From Chamaesiphon sp031376885 (GTDB lineage Bacteria > Cyanobacteriota > Cyanobacteriia > Cyanobacteriales > Chamaesiphonaceae): DNA of 27,768 nucleotides. The notes under the pieces are model-generated. The model was not told where the DNA came from, did not search any database, and saw only the letters and a list, made by a program, of their open reading frames with translations. The position numbers and the translations under genes are program-made. Shown here in pieces: positions 8,534 through 18,356 of the stretch (its first letter is position 1; the number at the start of each line of letters is the position of its first letter). The DNA lies in contig JANMEL010000248.1 of assembly GCA_031376885.1 (NCBI GenBank), positions 1-27,768 on the forward strand, in the 5' to 3' direction.

Positions 8534-10051
8534 ATGTCCAAACACCCCGATTATCTCCAGAAAATTCTCACTGCTACCGTCTATGATGTCGCGATCGAAT
8601 CTCCCCTAGATCCCGCCCCGATCCTCTCCCACCGCCTGAATAATCAGATTTTGCTCAAACGGGAAGACATGCAACCTGTCTTCTCCTTCAAGCTGCGAGG
8701 GGCCTATAACAAGATGGCCAAACTCCAGCCGGAATTATTGGCGCGGGGGGTAATTGCGGCTTCAGCCGGAAATCACGCTCAAGGTGTCGCCCTCGGAGCC
8801 AAACGCCTGGGTACTACCGCAACGATCGTCATGCCGACGACTACACCCCAGATGAAAATCAATGCCGTCGCCGCCAGAGGTGCGGAGGTGATCTTGTGGG
8901 GGGATAGTTATGATGATGCCTATGCCCACGCTTGTGAGCTGGGGAAGGCGCGGGGATTGACCTTTATACATCCTTTTGACGATCCTGATGTGATCGCGGG
9001 GCAGGGGACGATCGGCATGGAGATCTTGCGTCAATATCAACAGCCGATTCATGCTATTTTTGTAGCGATCGGTGGCGGTGGTTTGATTGCGGGGATTGCG
9101 GCTTATGTCAAGCAATTGTATCCTCACACCAAAATTATCGGTGTGGAGCCAGTCGATGCCGATGCGATGTTTCGATCGCTCAAAGCCAAGAAACGTATTA
9201 AACTCGATCGAGTCGGTTTATTTGCTGATGGGGTGGCGGTGAAGGAGGTTGGGGTCGAAACTTTTCGGCTCTGTCGCAAGTATGTCGATGAGGTGATTTT
9301 GGTCGATACGGATGATATTTGTGCCGCGATTAAGGATGTATTTGAGGATACTCGATCGATTTTAGAGCCTGCTGGAGCATTGGCGATCGCTGGCGCAAAG
9401 GCTTATGTCGATCGCGAAAAAATTCAGGGTGAAACTTTGGTCGCCGTGGCTTGTGGCGCGAATATGAATTTTGACAGGCTGCGATTTGTGGCGGAGCGAG
9501 CGGAGGTAGGCGAACGTCGAGAGGCGATTTTGGCGGTGACTATTCCTGAAGAGCGAGGCAGTTTTCGCCGCTTTTGTAAGTGTTTGGGTACCCATAATTT
9601 GACCGAATTTAATTACCGGATGGGAAATGCTACCCAAGCACATATCTTTGTCGGCGTACAAGTCCAAAATCGGGCAGATACCACCACAATTATCGCCAAA
9701 TTGACCTCGGAAGGCTTTCGCACTCTCGATCTCACTGATGATGAGATGGCCAAACTTCACCTCCGTCATCTGGTGGGCGGACGCTCTCCAGTGGCTCAAA
9801 ACGAGCTGCTGTATCGGTTTGAGTTTCCCGAACGCACTGGCGCGATCGTCAAATTTCTCGATAGTATGAATCCTGATTGGAATATCAGTCTATTTCATTA
9901 TCGCAATCATGGTGCCGATTATGGTCGCATCCTGATCGGGATTGAGGTACCACACTCAGAGATGGCAGCCTGGGATGATTTCATCGATCGTACTCCCTAT
10001 CGCTACTGGGATGAGCGCATCAATCCCGCCTATGGATTATTTCTCAGCTAA
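8534..10051 (+). CDS. ilvA: Threonine dehydratase, biosynthetic (IlvA)
   Basis: A 505-residue PLP enzyme that converts L-threonine to 2-oxobutanoate and ammonia, the first committed step of isoleucine synthesis. The PLP lysine is K53 in FSFKLRGAYNK, the Ser/Asn loop ASAGNHAQGVA follows, and the phosphate-binding glycine loop AIGGGGLIAG lies near residue 180. The catalytic domain covers about 1-325. Two ACT-like regulatory repeats follow at about 330-410 and 425-500, as in the long isoleucine-inhibited biosynthetic form and unlike the short catabolic form. Length is normal for the family. It stands alone on the plus strand between heptad tracts. Confidence 0.97.
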   Translation: MSKHPDYLQKILTATVYDVAIESPLDPAPILSHRLNNQILLKREDMQPVFSFKLRGAYNKMAKLQPELLARGVIAASAGNHAQGVALGAKRLGTTATIVMPTTTPQMKINAVAARGAEVILWGDSYDDAYAHACELGKARGLTFIHPFDDPDVIAGQGTIGMEILRQYQQPIHAIFVAIGGGGLIAGIAAYVKQLYPHTKIIGVEPVDADAMFRSLKAKKRIKLDRVGLFADGVAVKEVGVETFRLCRKYVDEVILVDTDDICAAIKDVFEDTRSILEPAGALAIAGAKAYVDREKIQGETLVAVACGANMNFDRLRFVAERAEVGERREAILAVTIPEERGSFRRFCKCLGTHNLTEFNYRMGNATQAHIFVGVQVQNRADTTTIIAKLTSEGFRTLDLTDDEMAKLHLRHLVGGRSPVAQNELLYRFEFPERTGAIVKFLDSMNPDWNISLFHYRNHGADYGRILIGIEVPHSEMAAWDDFIDRTPYRYWDERINPAYGLFLS

Positions 10052-10054
10052 TCT

Positions 10055-10142
10055 TCAGGGGTCAGGGGTCAGGGGTCAGGGGGCAGGTTTCAGGGTTCAG
10101 GTTTTAGGTTTCAGGGTTCAGGTTTCAGGTTTCAGGTTTCAG
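10055..10142. repeat. GGGGTCA and GGTTTCA heptad repeats
   Basis: GGGGTCA units (10055-10085) pass into GGTTTCA / GGGTTCA units (10086-10142). Both unit types are seven bases long. The tract fills most of the gap between ilvA and rpmF. Confidence 0.85.
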
Positions 10143-10238
10143 CGGTACCCCCAGATCCGGGTTCTCGCATCACACAAGTACAGTAACTGCCCTTGCTCTG
10201 ATATACTAGTAAGGCTGTGCCTATTTATAAATACTCCT

Positions 10239-10412
10239 ATGGCAGTTCCTAAGAAGAAAACATCAAAATCCAAACGTGACAAACGCCGTGCCACTTGGCG
10301 CAACAAAGCAGCCATTCAAGCTAGAAAAGCACTCTCACTAGGTAAATCCGTTCTAACCGGACGATCGAATAGCTTTGTCTATCCTCAGCCTGAAGAAGAA
10401 ACTGCTGAATAG
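10239..10412 (+). CDS. rpmF: 50S ribosomal protein L32
   Basis: A 57-residue basic protein starting MAVPKKKTSKSKRDKRRATW, the classic L32 N-terminus. The C-terminal part has no zinc-binding cysteines and ends in an acidic tail (PQPEEETAE), as is usual for cyanobacterial L32. It is a component of the large ribosomal subunit. The reading frame is open further upstream to 9942, but that extension crosses the end of ilvA and repeat DNA and is not coding; the ATG at 10239 gives the family-typical start. A TATACT hexamer at 10202-10207 could be the -10 box, with no convincing -35 box. Confidence 0.97.
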   Translation: MAVPKKKTSKSKRDKRRATWRNKAAIQARKALSLGKSVLTGRSNSFVYPQPEEETAE

Positions 10413-10419
10413 TATAGCA

Positions 10420-10455
10420 GGGGTCAGGGGTCAGGGGTCAGGGATCGGGGGTCAG
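10420..10455. repeat. GGGGTCA heptad repeat
   Basis: About four GGGGTCA units plus a degenerate one begin seven bases after the rpmF stop codon. The rest of the gap to 10643 shows nothing I can identify. Confidence 0.8.
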
Positions 10456-10643
10456 CAGACAGTGCGTTCGTCAGTTTGAGAAAGCTGATGCAAACCATGG
10501 TTTGAAGACTTGGATCTGTCTCATTCGCCCTGGCTACTGCCATCCAATATTCTGATGCCAAATCATGGACAGAAGAACGCTATAGTTAAGATGCAACATC
10601 TAGAGATTAAATCACTTTATCTCTGCCCTTCATTCTTGGTTTC

Positions 10644-11951
10644 ATGTCTCCAACTGCGGAATTGGCGTTCGTATTCGTGCTGATCCTACTCAATGGCATC
10701 TTTGTGATGTCGGAGATGGCGATCGTTTCATCGCGGAAAATCCGGCTCAAACAACTAGAAGCTCAAGGAGATAATCGAGCGAAAATCGCCATAGAATTGA
10801 CCCAAGATCCCGATCGCTTTTTGCCAACAGTTCAAGTCGGGATCACCCTAATGGCAATTTTGTCAGGAGCTAGGGGCGAAAGCGCAATTTCATCGCTGAT
10901 CGCACCTTTATTAGCACAATGGCTACCGACCGAGTATAGCAAACCGATCGCCTCGACGATCGCGATCGCCACGATTACTTATCTGACGATCGTGATTGCC
11001 GAATTAGTACCAAAACAAATCGCCCTCAGTAATCCTGAAGCAATCGCTCGATATGTAGCCGAACCGATTGATAAAGTCGCCCGTCTATCTAAACCAATAA
11101 TTTACGCATTGAGCAGTTCCACCAATTTTGTGGTCAAATTATTAGGGATTCGACGTTCGATCCAACCAGAAGTCACCGAAGAAGAAATCAAAGTGATGAT
11201 CGGTGAGGCGGGAATGTTTGAGGAGTCAGAGCAGGATATGGTAGAAGGAGTATTGAGTCTGAGCGATCGCAAAATTGGCGCGTTGATGACTCCTCGCCCA
11301 GATATTACTTGGCTCAATCTCGAAGATTCGATCGCGATAACTCGGCAAAAGATCGTTGATAGCGAGTACTCCAGGTTGCCAGTTTGTGATGGAGAACTCG
11401 ATGGGGTATTGGGTGTCATTCACATCGCGGATCTACTCTCCCAAATTCTCAATGGTGAAGAACTAAATCTCACCACCGCCTTACGTCAACCATTATTTAT
11501 CCCTGAAACTACGCGGGGTTTAAGCGTATTAGAACAGTTTAGAGATTTTGGGACACATTTGGCGATCGTCGTGGATGAATATGGTGTCGTCAAAGGATTA
11601 GTCACCATGCACGATCTCCTAGAGTCAATCTTCGGCGATATTGCCGATCTCAATGAAGTACCCGAAGAGCCACAAATCATTGAGCGCGATGATGGTTCCT
11701 GGCTCCTAGATGGAATGCTCTCGATCGAAGATTTTCTCGAACTATTTGAACTCCCCGAAAGTGCGATCGAATCAGGCAATTATCACACTCTCGGTGGTTT
11801 TGCGCTGATGCAATTCGGCAAGATTCCCATTTCTGGCGATCGTTTTGTCTGGCTAAAGTGGAAATTTGAAATCGTCGATATGGATCGAAAGCGAGTGGAT
11901 AAGATCATGGTTAGTGTCGCAGATGTTGTCGAAGAAACTTTGACAGAATAG
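10644..11951 (+). CDS. CNNM/CorC (HlyC-like) family membrane protein with CBS pair
   Basis: A 435-residue inner-membrane protein. A DUF21/CNNM transmembrane domain (about 1-190) has a first helix LAFVFVLILLNGIFVMSEMA and further hydrophobic segments. It is followed by a CBS pair (about 205-330; GALMTPRPDITWL and VVDEYGVVKGLVTMHDLLE mark its two halves) and a C-terminal CorC/HlyC domain (about 345-430; DGSWLLDGMLSIEDF, YHTLGGF). Family members have been linked to magnesium, cobalt or sodium transport; the old name haemolysin C is misleading. The substrate cannot be read from sequence. It stands alone, with heptads on both sides. Confidence 0.93.
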   Translation: MSPTAELAFVFVLILLNGIFVMSEMAIVSSRKIRLKQLEAQGDNRAKIAIELTQDPDRFLPTVQVGITLMAILSGARGESAISSLIAPLLAQWLPTEYSKPIASTIAIATITYLTIVIAELVPKQIALSNPEAIARYVAEPIDKVARLSKPIIYALSSSTNFVVKLLGIRRSIQPEVTEEEIKVMIGEAGMFEESEQDMVEGVLSLSDRKIGALMTPRPDITWLNLEDSIAITRQKIVDSEYSRLPVCDGELDGVLGVIHIADLLSQILNGEELNLTTALRQPLFIPETTRGLSVLEQFRDFGTHLAIVVDEYGVVKGLVTMHDLLESIFGDIADLNEVPEEPQIIERDDGSWLLDGMLSIEDFLELFELPESAIESGNYHTLGGFALMQFGKIPISGDRFVWLKWKFEIVDMDRKRVDKIMVSVADVVEETLTE

Positions 11952-11965
11952 TCTTCCTGAAAGAT

Positions 11966-12027
11966 CGGGGATAGGGAATAGGGGATAGGGAATAGGGGAT
12001 AGGGGATAGGGGGTAGGGGATAGGGAC
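11966..12027. repeat. GGGGATA / GGGAATA heptad repeat
   Basis: About eight tandem units of seven bases lie after the CNNM/CorC gene. Confidence 0.85.
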
Positions 12028-12050
12028 TAAATCACCTTACCACCCTACAG

Positions 12051-12128
12051 TTCGGCTTCTGCGAAGGCAGACGCTACGCGAACGCTCACTGACCGCCACC
12101 CTACCACCCTAACACCCTACCACCCTAC
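12051..12128. repeat. Dispersed repeat plus CACCCTAC tandem units
   Basis: Bases 12051-12090 (TTCGGCTTCTGCGAAGG ... ACGCTACGCGAACGC) belong to the dispersed palindromic family also seen at 4331-4370 and 15328-15390. Bases 12096-12128 are four units of CACCCTAC / CACCCTAA; the last one contains the TAG stop (minus strand) of the M16 peptidase. Confidence 0.75.
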
Positions 12129-14965
12129 TTCTTCGGTGGCCCTGCGGTGATGATTACAAATCGATCGGTTTGAATTAGCTCTTTGGCAACTAAATCGACT
12201 TGTTCTACAGTCACGGCTTGAATTTTCTTGGGAAACTCGGAGATTTCATTAGGGTTCAAACCGTAGATCGCATTGCCTAACGTCGCACCAGCGATTTCAT
12301 CAGGGGAGGCGAGATCCACAGTGTAGTTACTGGAGATACTCCGTTTAGCGTTGGCTACTTCCGTTGCTAGCACCCCTTTTGTCTGCAAATCCTTCAGGAG
12401 TAGGATTGTGCTGTCGATCGCCTTTCGAGCGTCTTCTGGGGCTGTCTGCATGGAGATAACGAACGTACCTTGACGCTTGCCCGCAGCAAAACTACTATAA
12501 ATCCCGTAAGTCAGACCTTGACGATCGCGAATTTCGGTACCTAGACGGCTAGAAAGGGTATCGCCACCGAGGATTTGATTGAGTACCAAGGCGGAGTAGT
12601 AGCGCGGATCTTGACGATCGATCGCTTTATTTCCCATCAGTGTAATCGATTGAGTTTTACCAGGCAAAGCGGGATTGAGCTGAATCGATGTAGCTGGTAG
12701 TTGAGCAGTAGGATATGTCAGCTTAATCGGTTTAGCCGTAGTTTTCCATTTGCCCAAAGTATTCTCTAATAAGCGTTTGGCATCAGTTACATTAAAGTCA
12801 CCGACGATCGCCAACATCGTATTACTAGGGAGATAGTGTTGAGTGTAGAAAGTTTTCAGATCTTTGGTGGTGATGCTCTCTAGGGATGTAGCGGTGGGGA
12901 AATTGGTGAAGGGATGATTTTTGGGATAAATCGTCTGTTGAAACTTCTTCCGCGCCACACTAGCAGGGCTATCTAGTTCTAGTTTCAATCCAGTCAAGGC
13001 ACGTTGACGAGTGAGCTTGAATTCTGTTTGGGGAAATTTAGCATTTTGGAGCACATCGCCCAAAGTTTGCAGGAGGATGGGGAAATCTTTGGCAAGTGCG
13101 CTACCACCGATACCCACGCCTTCGCGACTAGCTCCAAATCCCAAGCCTGCGCCGCGATTTTCTAGTGTTTTGGCGATTTGTAGGGCATTTTTGCTAGTGG
13201 TACCATTCATCAGATTTCCAGCAGTGAGGGTAGCTACTCCAGCTTTACTAGGGCTATCGTACTCTGTACCTGCTTGGATATTACCACTCAGGGATATTGT
13301 GGGGGTGCTAGAGTCTGGGAGTAAGAATACCCGCAATCCATTTTTGAGTTTGATCTCTTGGGGCAAGGATTGAGTCTGGCTGGTGGTATCTGGATCTAGG
13401 GGACTTAGGTATTTTGCTACTTCCGCAGGGTCTACAGGGGCACCTGGGGCATAATTACCGGATGTTTGTTTATCTCCTGTTCCTGGTGTGGATTTGGGAT
13501 CGAGTTTGCTGGGTTGGAAATAACCGATGGTTTTGAGTTTTTCTTGGAGGTATGTTTTGGCTACCCGTTGAACATCGGCGGGGGTGACTCGCTCGACTCC
13601 AGCGAGATATTTATCGGTAAATTGATAGTCTCCGGTGCTGGTTTGATCGTTGCCTAGTTGTCTAGCTTGAGAGCCGATATCCCGATTACCGAGTAGGAAG
13701 CTAGCTTTTAGTTGGGTTTTGGCGCGGGAGATTTCAGTTTTCGTGACACCTTTGGACTGTAATATTTTAATCTGTCGATCGATCGCCGCTTCGAGCTTGG
13801 GCAGAGATTTGTCTAATTCGGCGACGGCGGATATTTCGTACCAACCATCACTGGCAAGATTGGCAGCACCAGCATCGATACTAGTCGCTATGCCTGTTTC
13901 GACGATCGATTGGTACATCCGCGAGCTACGCCCTTCGGCAAGAATCTGATTCATCACATCGATGGCGGGCACATCAGGATGGTTAGCCGAGGGTACTGGG
14001 TAGATACCGACCAAAATTTGAGTAGTACCTGGTTCTTTGAGGGTAATTCGTCGTTGAGGTGCTACGGCTAGTTGTGCTGGAGCGACGGGGGTTGCTTTTA
14101 GTTCGCGGCGGGGTACTTTCCCAAATGTAGCTTGGACTTTTGCCATCAGACTGGCGGTATCAAAATCGCCTACCACCACAAGGGTAGCATTATTGGGCGC
14201 GTAATAGGCATCATAATAATACTTTACCTGTTCGGTGGTAAATGTTTCGACATCTGCCTTAGTCCCACCAACAGTTAGCCCATATGGACTATTTGGAAAA
14301 GCTGCGCGTTTGACAGCACGTTCGAGTCGATAACCAGGGCTATTCTCGTATCCTTGCAACTCAGAAATCACGACGCGCTTTTCACCCGTGAGTTTTTCGG
14401 TATCGATCGTCGCATTTTGCATCCGATCGGCTTCTAATGTCAATACGCTGGTGAGTTTATTCTTTTCAACTGTATTGTAATAAGCTGTTTGATCGTAGCT
14501 AGTAAAAGCATTAAAACTACTACCCAAAGCCGAAAATAACCGCCCAAATTGAATCGGTCGATCTTTGGTGCCCTTGAATAGCATATGCTCCAACTGGTGG
14601 GCAATCCCATTTACCCCAGGAGCTTCATCTCGCGAACCGATCTTGTACCATACCTGTACCGTAACCACCGGAGCATTGTGGACTTCTTTTGTCAGCACCG
14701 TCAAGCCATTGGGCAAGACGATCTTCTTGACGTTTCCAGTCAGGCTGACAGTTTCAGTCGGTAAAGTACTGGTTTTACTTGGGTTCGACACAGGTTGTTT
14801 GGCAATTTCTGTAGCAGTCGATGGTGCTGTGAGCGGTTGATTTGGCTCAACTGTAGACATCGCTGTCAGGGGTGATGCCAAGACTGCACTCAGAAAGACA
14901 CTAAATAGCAACATCCCAAACCGATACCGTCGCCACATCACCGAAAAATCCCTAATTTTCACCAT
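12125..14965 (-). CDS. Exported double-domain M16 zinc peptidase
   Basis: A 946-residue protein made of two fused M16 (insulinase/pitrilysin) halves. The N-terminal half (about 78-500) has the inverted zinc motif HxxEH (H123, E126, H127 in AHQLEHMLFKG) and the distal Glu202 in VVISELQGYEN, so it should be active. The C-terminal half (about 540-945) lacks HxxEH and is the usual non-catalytic partner that closes the chamber over a peptide. A hydrophobic N-terminal segment (about 15-36, ending LTAMS) looks like a signal peptide or anchor, placing the enzyme in the periplasm. An internal start at M11 or nearby is possible. The substrate is unknown, and the gene stands alone. Confidence 0.93.
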   Translation of the reverse strand: MVKIRDFSVMWRRYRFGMLLFSVFLSAVLASPLTAMSTVEPNQPLTAPSTATEIAKQPVSNPSKTSTLPTETVSLTGNVKKIVLPNGLTVLTKEVHNAPVVTVQVWYKIGSRDEAPGVNGIAHQLEHMLFKGTKDRPIQFGRLFSALGSSFNAFTSYDQTAYYNTVEKNKLTSVLTLEADRMQNATIDTEKLTGEKRVVISELQGYENSPGYRLERAVKRAAFPNSPYGLTVGGTKADVETFTTEQVKYYYDAYYAPNNATLVVVGDFDTASLMAKVQATFGKVPRRELKATPVAPAQLAVAPQRRITLKEPGTTQILVGIYPVPSANHPDVPAIDVMNQILAEGRSSRMYQSIVETGIATSIDAGAANLASDGWYEISAVAELDKSLPKLEAAIDRQIKILQSKGVTKTEISRAKTQLKASFLLGNRDIGSQARQLGNDQTSTGDYQFTDKYLAGVERVTPADVQRVAKTYLQEKLKTIGYFQPSKLDPKSTPGTGDKQTSGNYAPGAPVDPAEVAKYLSPLDPDTTSQTQSLPQEIKLKNGLRVFLLPDSSTPTISLSGNIQAGTEYDSPSKAGVATLTAGNLMNGTTSKNALQIAKTLENRGAGLGFGASREGVGIGGSALAKDFPILLQTLGDVLQNAKFPQTEFKLTRQRALTGLKLELDSPASVARKKFQQTIYPKNHPFTNFPTATSLESITTKDLKTFYTQHYLPSNTMLAIVGDFNVTDAKRLLENTLGKWKTTAKPIKLTYPTAQLPATSIQLNPALPGKTQSITLMGNKAIDRQDPRYYSALVLNQILGGDTLSSRLGTEIRDRQGLTYGIYSSFAAGKRQGTFVISMQTAPEDARKAIDSTILLLKDLQTKGVLATEVANAKRSISSNYTVDLASPDEIAGATLGNAIYGLNPNEISEFPKKIQAVTVEQVDLVAKELIQTDRFVIITAGPPKK

Positions 14966-15505
14966 ATTTTCCTAAATATCTAGAGTCGATCGACTATTTA
15001 TGATTGTAAGGCACTGCTATCTAAACTTAGCCTCTGAGTAATGAGTAAATCGGGGCGGGCAGTATAATTACTCCAGACTTTTGACAAGATCTGGTATAAA
15101 AAAAACCAAAACTATAGTGTAACTACTGTTGCTAGTGTAGTGATAATTCATGTTATAGTCCTGGTATTAGATTGTTCAATAATTAACTTTTGTTCCCTAA
15201 GTTAATCGATCCTAAATAATTTTCCTAATTTTTTAACCGCAAAGAGTAGGAAATCAAGATCTAGATTTTAATTTAGGATCGTCATAATCGATCGTCGTTG
15301 AGATAGTCTTGACGATTCTCTTTCTGCTGTTGGCTGTTAGCCTGCCGTAGGCACGGCAGACGCTCCGCGAACAGAGAGGCTACACCAACGAAAATCACGG
15401 TAAATTAACTGTCTAACTAAAATAAGAGGATCTGCTTGGTGCATTTTTACCGATGGGGAACCCTTGCGGCTGACTGCATCCGCTACTCGATCGCAAATAA
15501 AGATT
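14966..15505. other. Intergenic region before the flippase gene
   Basis: AT-rich gap between divergent genes. A dispersed repeat with imperfect inverted ends lies at 15328-15390 (GTTGGCTGTTAGCCT ... AGGCTACACCAAC). No small gene or RNA is evident, and no promoter is convincing. Confidence 0.5.
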
Positions 15506-16888
15506 ATGAATATCAGTCAGAAAGTTGGGAAGATATACGAGCAAGCCAAAGATAGGTTTACCAAAGACTCTAGAAATAGTCAAGCAGCTCTGACTGGAAT
15601 TGTTACTTTATCAGTTCGATTTATTTCGGTTGTATCTGGGCTACTATCGATTTCAATTATTGCTCGATACTTAGGCAAAGAACAACTAGGAATCTGGCTA
15701 CTGCTGAGTACATTTATGAATTGGGTATCTCTTGCCGATTTTGGCTTGACGAATAGTCTAACTAATGTGTTAGCTACTGCCCTTGCCAAAGACGATCCAC
15801 AGACATCCAAGCAGTCTGTTGCTAGTGCTTTTTTTCCGATGCTGGCACTGGGAATATTGCTATTGTCGAGTGTGCTCGGCTCATCTTTCTTCGTACCTTG
15901 GGAACAGATTCTACAGCTTAAACTATCAGCATCATTGCAACAAGATACTCGATCGGCGATCGCTGTTTGCATGTGTTTATTCGCGATCCGAATTCCCCTG
16001 TCTATTCCTAGATGTGTCTACAATGCTTATCAACAGGGCTATACATACCAATTGTGGATTGGCTTGGCTAATATACTATCCCTGATATCATTATTTGTTG
16101 CTCAATACTATCAGGCGAATCTACCTTGGTTGATCGGCACTTTTTTCGGTATGGTAATTATCGGCGATCTGTTGGCTGGCATCCAATTGTTCTATTTTCG
16201 ACAGCCGTGGCTAAAACCAAGATTATCTAATTATAATCCAGTTTTATTCAAGGATTTAATCAAAGTTGGGTTTCAGTTTTGGATCGCCCAAATTTGTTCG
16301 ATTTGTATCTTTCAAACCGATCTGATTATTATATCTCAGTTATTTGGGGCGATCGAAGTAGGTACCTATGGCGTACTGCTAAAACTATTTTCAACAATTG
16401 ATGTTGTATCTTCATCATTTCTGCTTCCTTTATGGCCTGCTTATAGTGATGCCAAGGCAAGAGGGGATTATAAATGGATTAAGAAGACACTCCGAAATTC
16501 AATCTTTAGTGTGTCGATTTGGTCTGTTTCTGCTGGAGGATTATTAATAATATTTTCACCGATGCTGGTGAGATATTTGGTAGGTAAAGATGTATATATA
16601 CCACCAGATTTACCGCTATATATGCTCTTGACTTATACTCTGATCTGTATTGGAAATTCTACTGCGATGCTGGTAAATGGATTGGGAGAATTAAAGTTCC
16701 AGTCATTTGTAGCCCCAATTTCTGCGATCGCCAATTTAGTACTGTCAATATCATTAGGCAAAGCAATCGGGCTTCAAGGGGTAACTTTGGCTACTGCCAT
16801 ATGTACATTTGTATTTTCAATTGTACTAGTCGGTGGTAATGGAATTTTGGTAATGAGACGAAGCGAACTAAAATCACGTATTGGATGA
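15506..16888 (+). CDS. Polysaccharide flippase (Wzx-like, MOP superfamily)
   Basis: An integral membrane protein of 460 residues with about 12-14 hydrophobic helices spread over its length, starting with LTGIVTLSVRFISVVSGLLSISI. The conserved RYLGKEQLGIWLLL stretch following helix 1 is typical of O-antigen and exopolysaccharide flippases, which move lipid-linked sugar units across the inner membrane. I chose the ATG at 15506 (MNISQKVGK). An in-frame TTG at 15464 would add 14 residues that show no hydrophobic or conserved feature. The glycosyltransferase gene starts 14 bases after its stop on the same strand, so the two probably form an operon for surface polysaccharide. Confidence 0.9.
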   Translation: MNISQKVGKIYEQAKDRFTKDSRNSQAALTGIVTLSVRFISVVSGLLSISIIARYLGKEQLGIWLLLSTFMNWVSLADFGLTNSLTNVLATALAKDDPQTSKQSVASAFFPMLALGILLLSSVLGSSFFVPWEQILQLKLSASLQQDTRSAIAVCMCLFAIRIPLSIPRCVYNAYQQGYTYQLWIGLANILSLISLFVAQYYQANLPWLIGTFFGMVIIGDLLAGIQLFYFRQPWLKPRLSNYNPVLFKDLIKVGFQFWIAQICSICIFQTDLIIISQLFGAIEVGTYGVLLKLFSTIDVVSSSFLLPLWPAYSDAKARGDYKWIKKTLRNSIFSVSIWSVSAGGLLIIFSPMLVRYLVGKDVYIPPDLPLYMLLTYTLICIGNSTAMLVNGLGELKFQSFVAPISAIANLVLSISLGKAIGLQGVTLATAICTFVFSIVLVGGNGILVMRRSELKSRIG

Positions 16889-16902
16889 GATAATTTGTGG
16901 AT

Positions 16903-18009
16903 ATGAAAGTTACTTATGATTATCAAATATTTGCTGTCCAGGAATATGGAGGTATTTCTCGTTACTATCATGAGATATCATCACGGATAGCTCGAATGGA
17001 AGGCTTGGATGTGGGGATAATTTGTCCATTATATGTGAATGAATATTTTGATGAGTATGTCTCAAATTGTCAGATTCGTCAGGGGATTAAAATTGATAAT
17101 ATTCCCAAAACATATACTTTAAAACAAATTATTAATCAGGCGATTTCTAATTTAATCTTAAATCGATCTCATACTGATATCATCCATGAGACTTTATATT
17201 CACCCAGAATTATCGGCAATAAGCATCACAAAAGAGTAGTAACAGTTCACGATACGATCGATGAGAAATTCGCAGCTATTCGCGATCCTGGTGGAAAATT
17301 TGGTCGTGATAAAGCTCTCGCAGTGCAACGTGCCGATCGAGTTATTTGTGTGTCAGAAAGTACTCGTAAAGACATGCTAGAAATTCTAGATGTAGACGAG
17401 AAAAAAGTATCAACGATTTATGTTGCAGCTACCGCCAATCTCAGTCTTGGTAAAGACATTCAACAGATTCCAAATCTGAATCAGTCATATCTACTCTATG
17501 TGGGCACTAGAGTTGAATACAAGAACTTTGATGGTTTATTAACCGCTTATCATCATAGTCAAAAACTCAATCAAGATTTTCAACTAGTCTGTTTTGGTGG
17601 CGGTAGTTTTTCTAATGTAGAAAATGCCAAAATTGCCGACCTAAAATTGCAAGGTAAAGTTATTCAAGTCTCTGGTGATGATAATAAACTTGCCTATCTC
17701 TATCGTCACGCCACTGCATTTATTTATCCTTCCCTATATGAAGGTTTTGGGATCCCACCATTAGAAGCAATGGCTTTTGATTGCCCTGTCGTGTGTAGCA
17801 ATACTAGTTCGATTCCCGAAGTAGTTGGCGATGCGGGTGAATATTTCGATCCATATAATGTAGAGCAAATAATTGATGCGATCGAGAAAGTAGTCTATTC
17901 CAATCATAGATCTAGCAATCTGAAAAAGCTAGGGCACGATCGAACTAAATTATTTTCCTGGGATTTATGCGCCCAACAAACAAGTGAAGTTTATCGATCG
18001 CTACTATAA
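16903..18009 (+). CDS. Glycosyltransferase, family 4 (GT-B fold)
   Basis: A protein of about 368 residues that transfers a sugar from a nucleotide donor, probably onto a growing surface polysaccharide. The N-terminal acceptor half begins MKVTYDYQIFAVQEYGGISRYYHEI. The C-terminal donor half carries LLYVGTRVEYKNFDGL and the E-x7-E signature EGFGIPPLE near residues 280-288, followed by EAMAFDCPVVCSNTSSIPEV. Overall it resembles mannosyltransferase-type GT4 enzymes; the actual sugar is not readable. The ATG at 16903 gives the normal family start; a GTG two codons upstream (16897) is an alternative. It lies just behind the flippase gene. Confidence 0.92.
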   Translation: MKVTYDYQIFAVQEYGGISRYYHEISSRIARMEGLDVGIICPLYVNEYFDEYVSNCQIRQGIKIDNIPKTYTLKQIINQAISNLILNRSHTDIIHETLYSPRIIGNKHHKRVVTVHDTIDEKFAAIRDPGGKFGRDKALAVQRADRVICVSESTRKDMLEILDVDEKKVSTIYVAATANLSLGKDIQQIPNLNQSYLLYVGTRVEYKNFDGLLTAYHHSQKLNQDFQLVCFGGGSFSNVENAKIADLKLQGKVIQVSGDDNKLAYLYRHATAFIYPSLYEGFGIPPLEAMAFDCPVVCSNTSSIPEVVGDAGEYFDPYNVEQIIDAIEKVVYSNHRSSNLKKLGHDRTKLFSWDLCAQQTSEVYRSLL

Positions 18010-18019
18010 CGAAAATAAA

Positions 18020-18048
18020 AACCCCGACTTCTTGGAGAAGTCGGGGTT
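18020..18048 (+). terminator. Hairpin terminator after the glycosyltransferase
   Basis: Perfect 13-bp arms (AACCCCGACTTCT at 18020-18032, AGAAGTCGGGGTT at 18036-18048) with a 3-base loop, 10 bases after the stop codon. It is preceded by an A run and followed by CTTAAAT. It probably ends the flippase-glycosyltransferase transcript. Confidence 0.75.
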
Positions 18049-18356
18049 CTTAAATATCACTTCTAGCTAGTAACCTGAGTTCGATGATGTTATAGCCTGA
18101 TCATCAAATTGAGTTTCTGAGTATCTTTGAGCAATAAACATTAACGATCGAAACAAGTCATTGAATAAATAATTCGCTCGGTATAAATATTTACAAGGGC
18201 GAATATGTTTAAAATATATAGTGCTAGTAATGTTAGCCCGATTGGAATTCTGGCGATCGACTGAGAATAGATAATATATATACTATTACACAGTGTAAGT
18301 GCTTTGTTCGCGATCGAAGATCGAATAAAAAATTATTATTTAACCATCGCTTAATC

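Noticed and set aside
9942..10238. N-terminal extension of the rpmF reading frame
   Set aside because: It overlaps the end of ilvA and heptad repeats. The L32 family start is at 10239.
15464..15505. TTG start giving a longer flippase
   Set aside because: The 14 extra residues are polar and unlike flippase N-termini. ATG 15506 is preferred.
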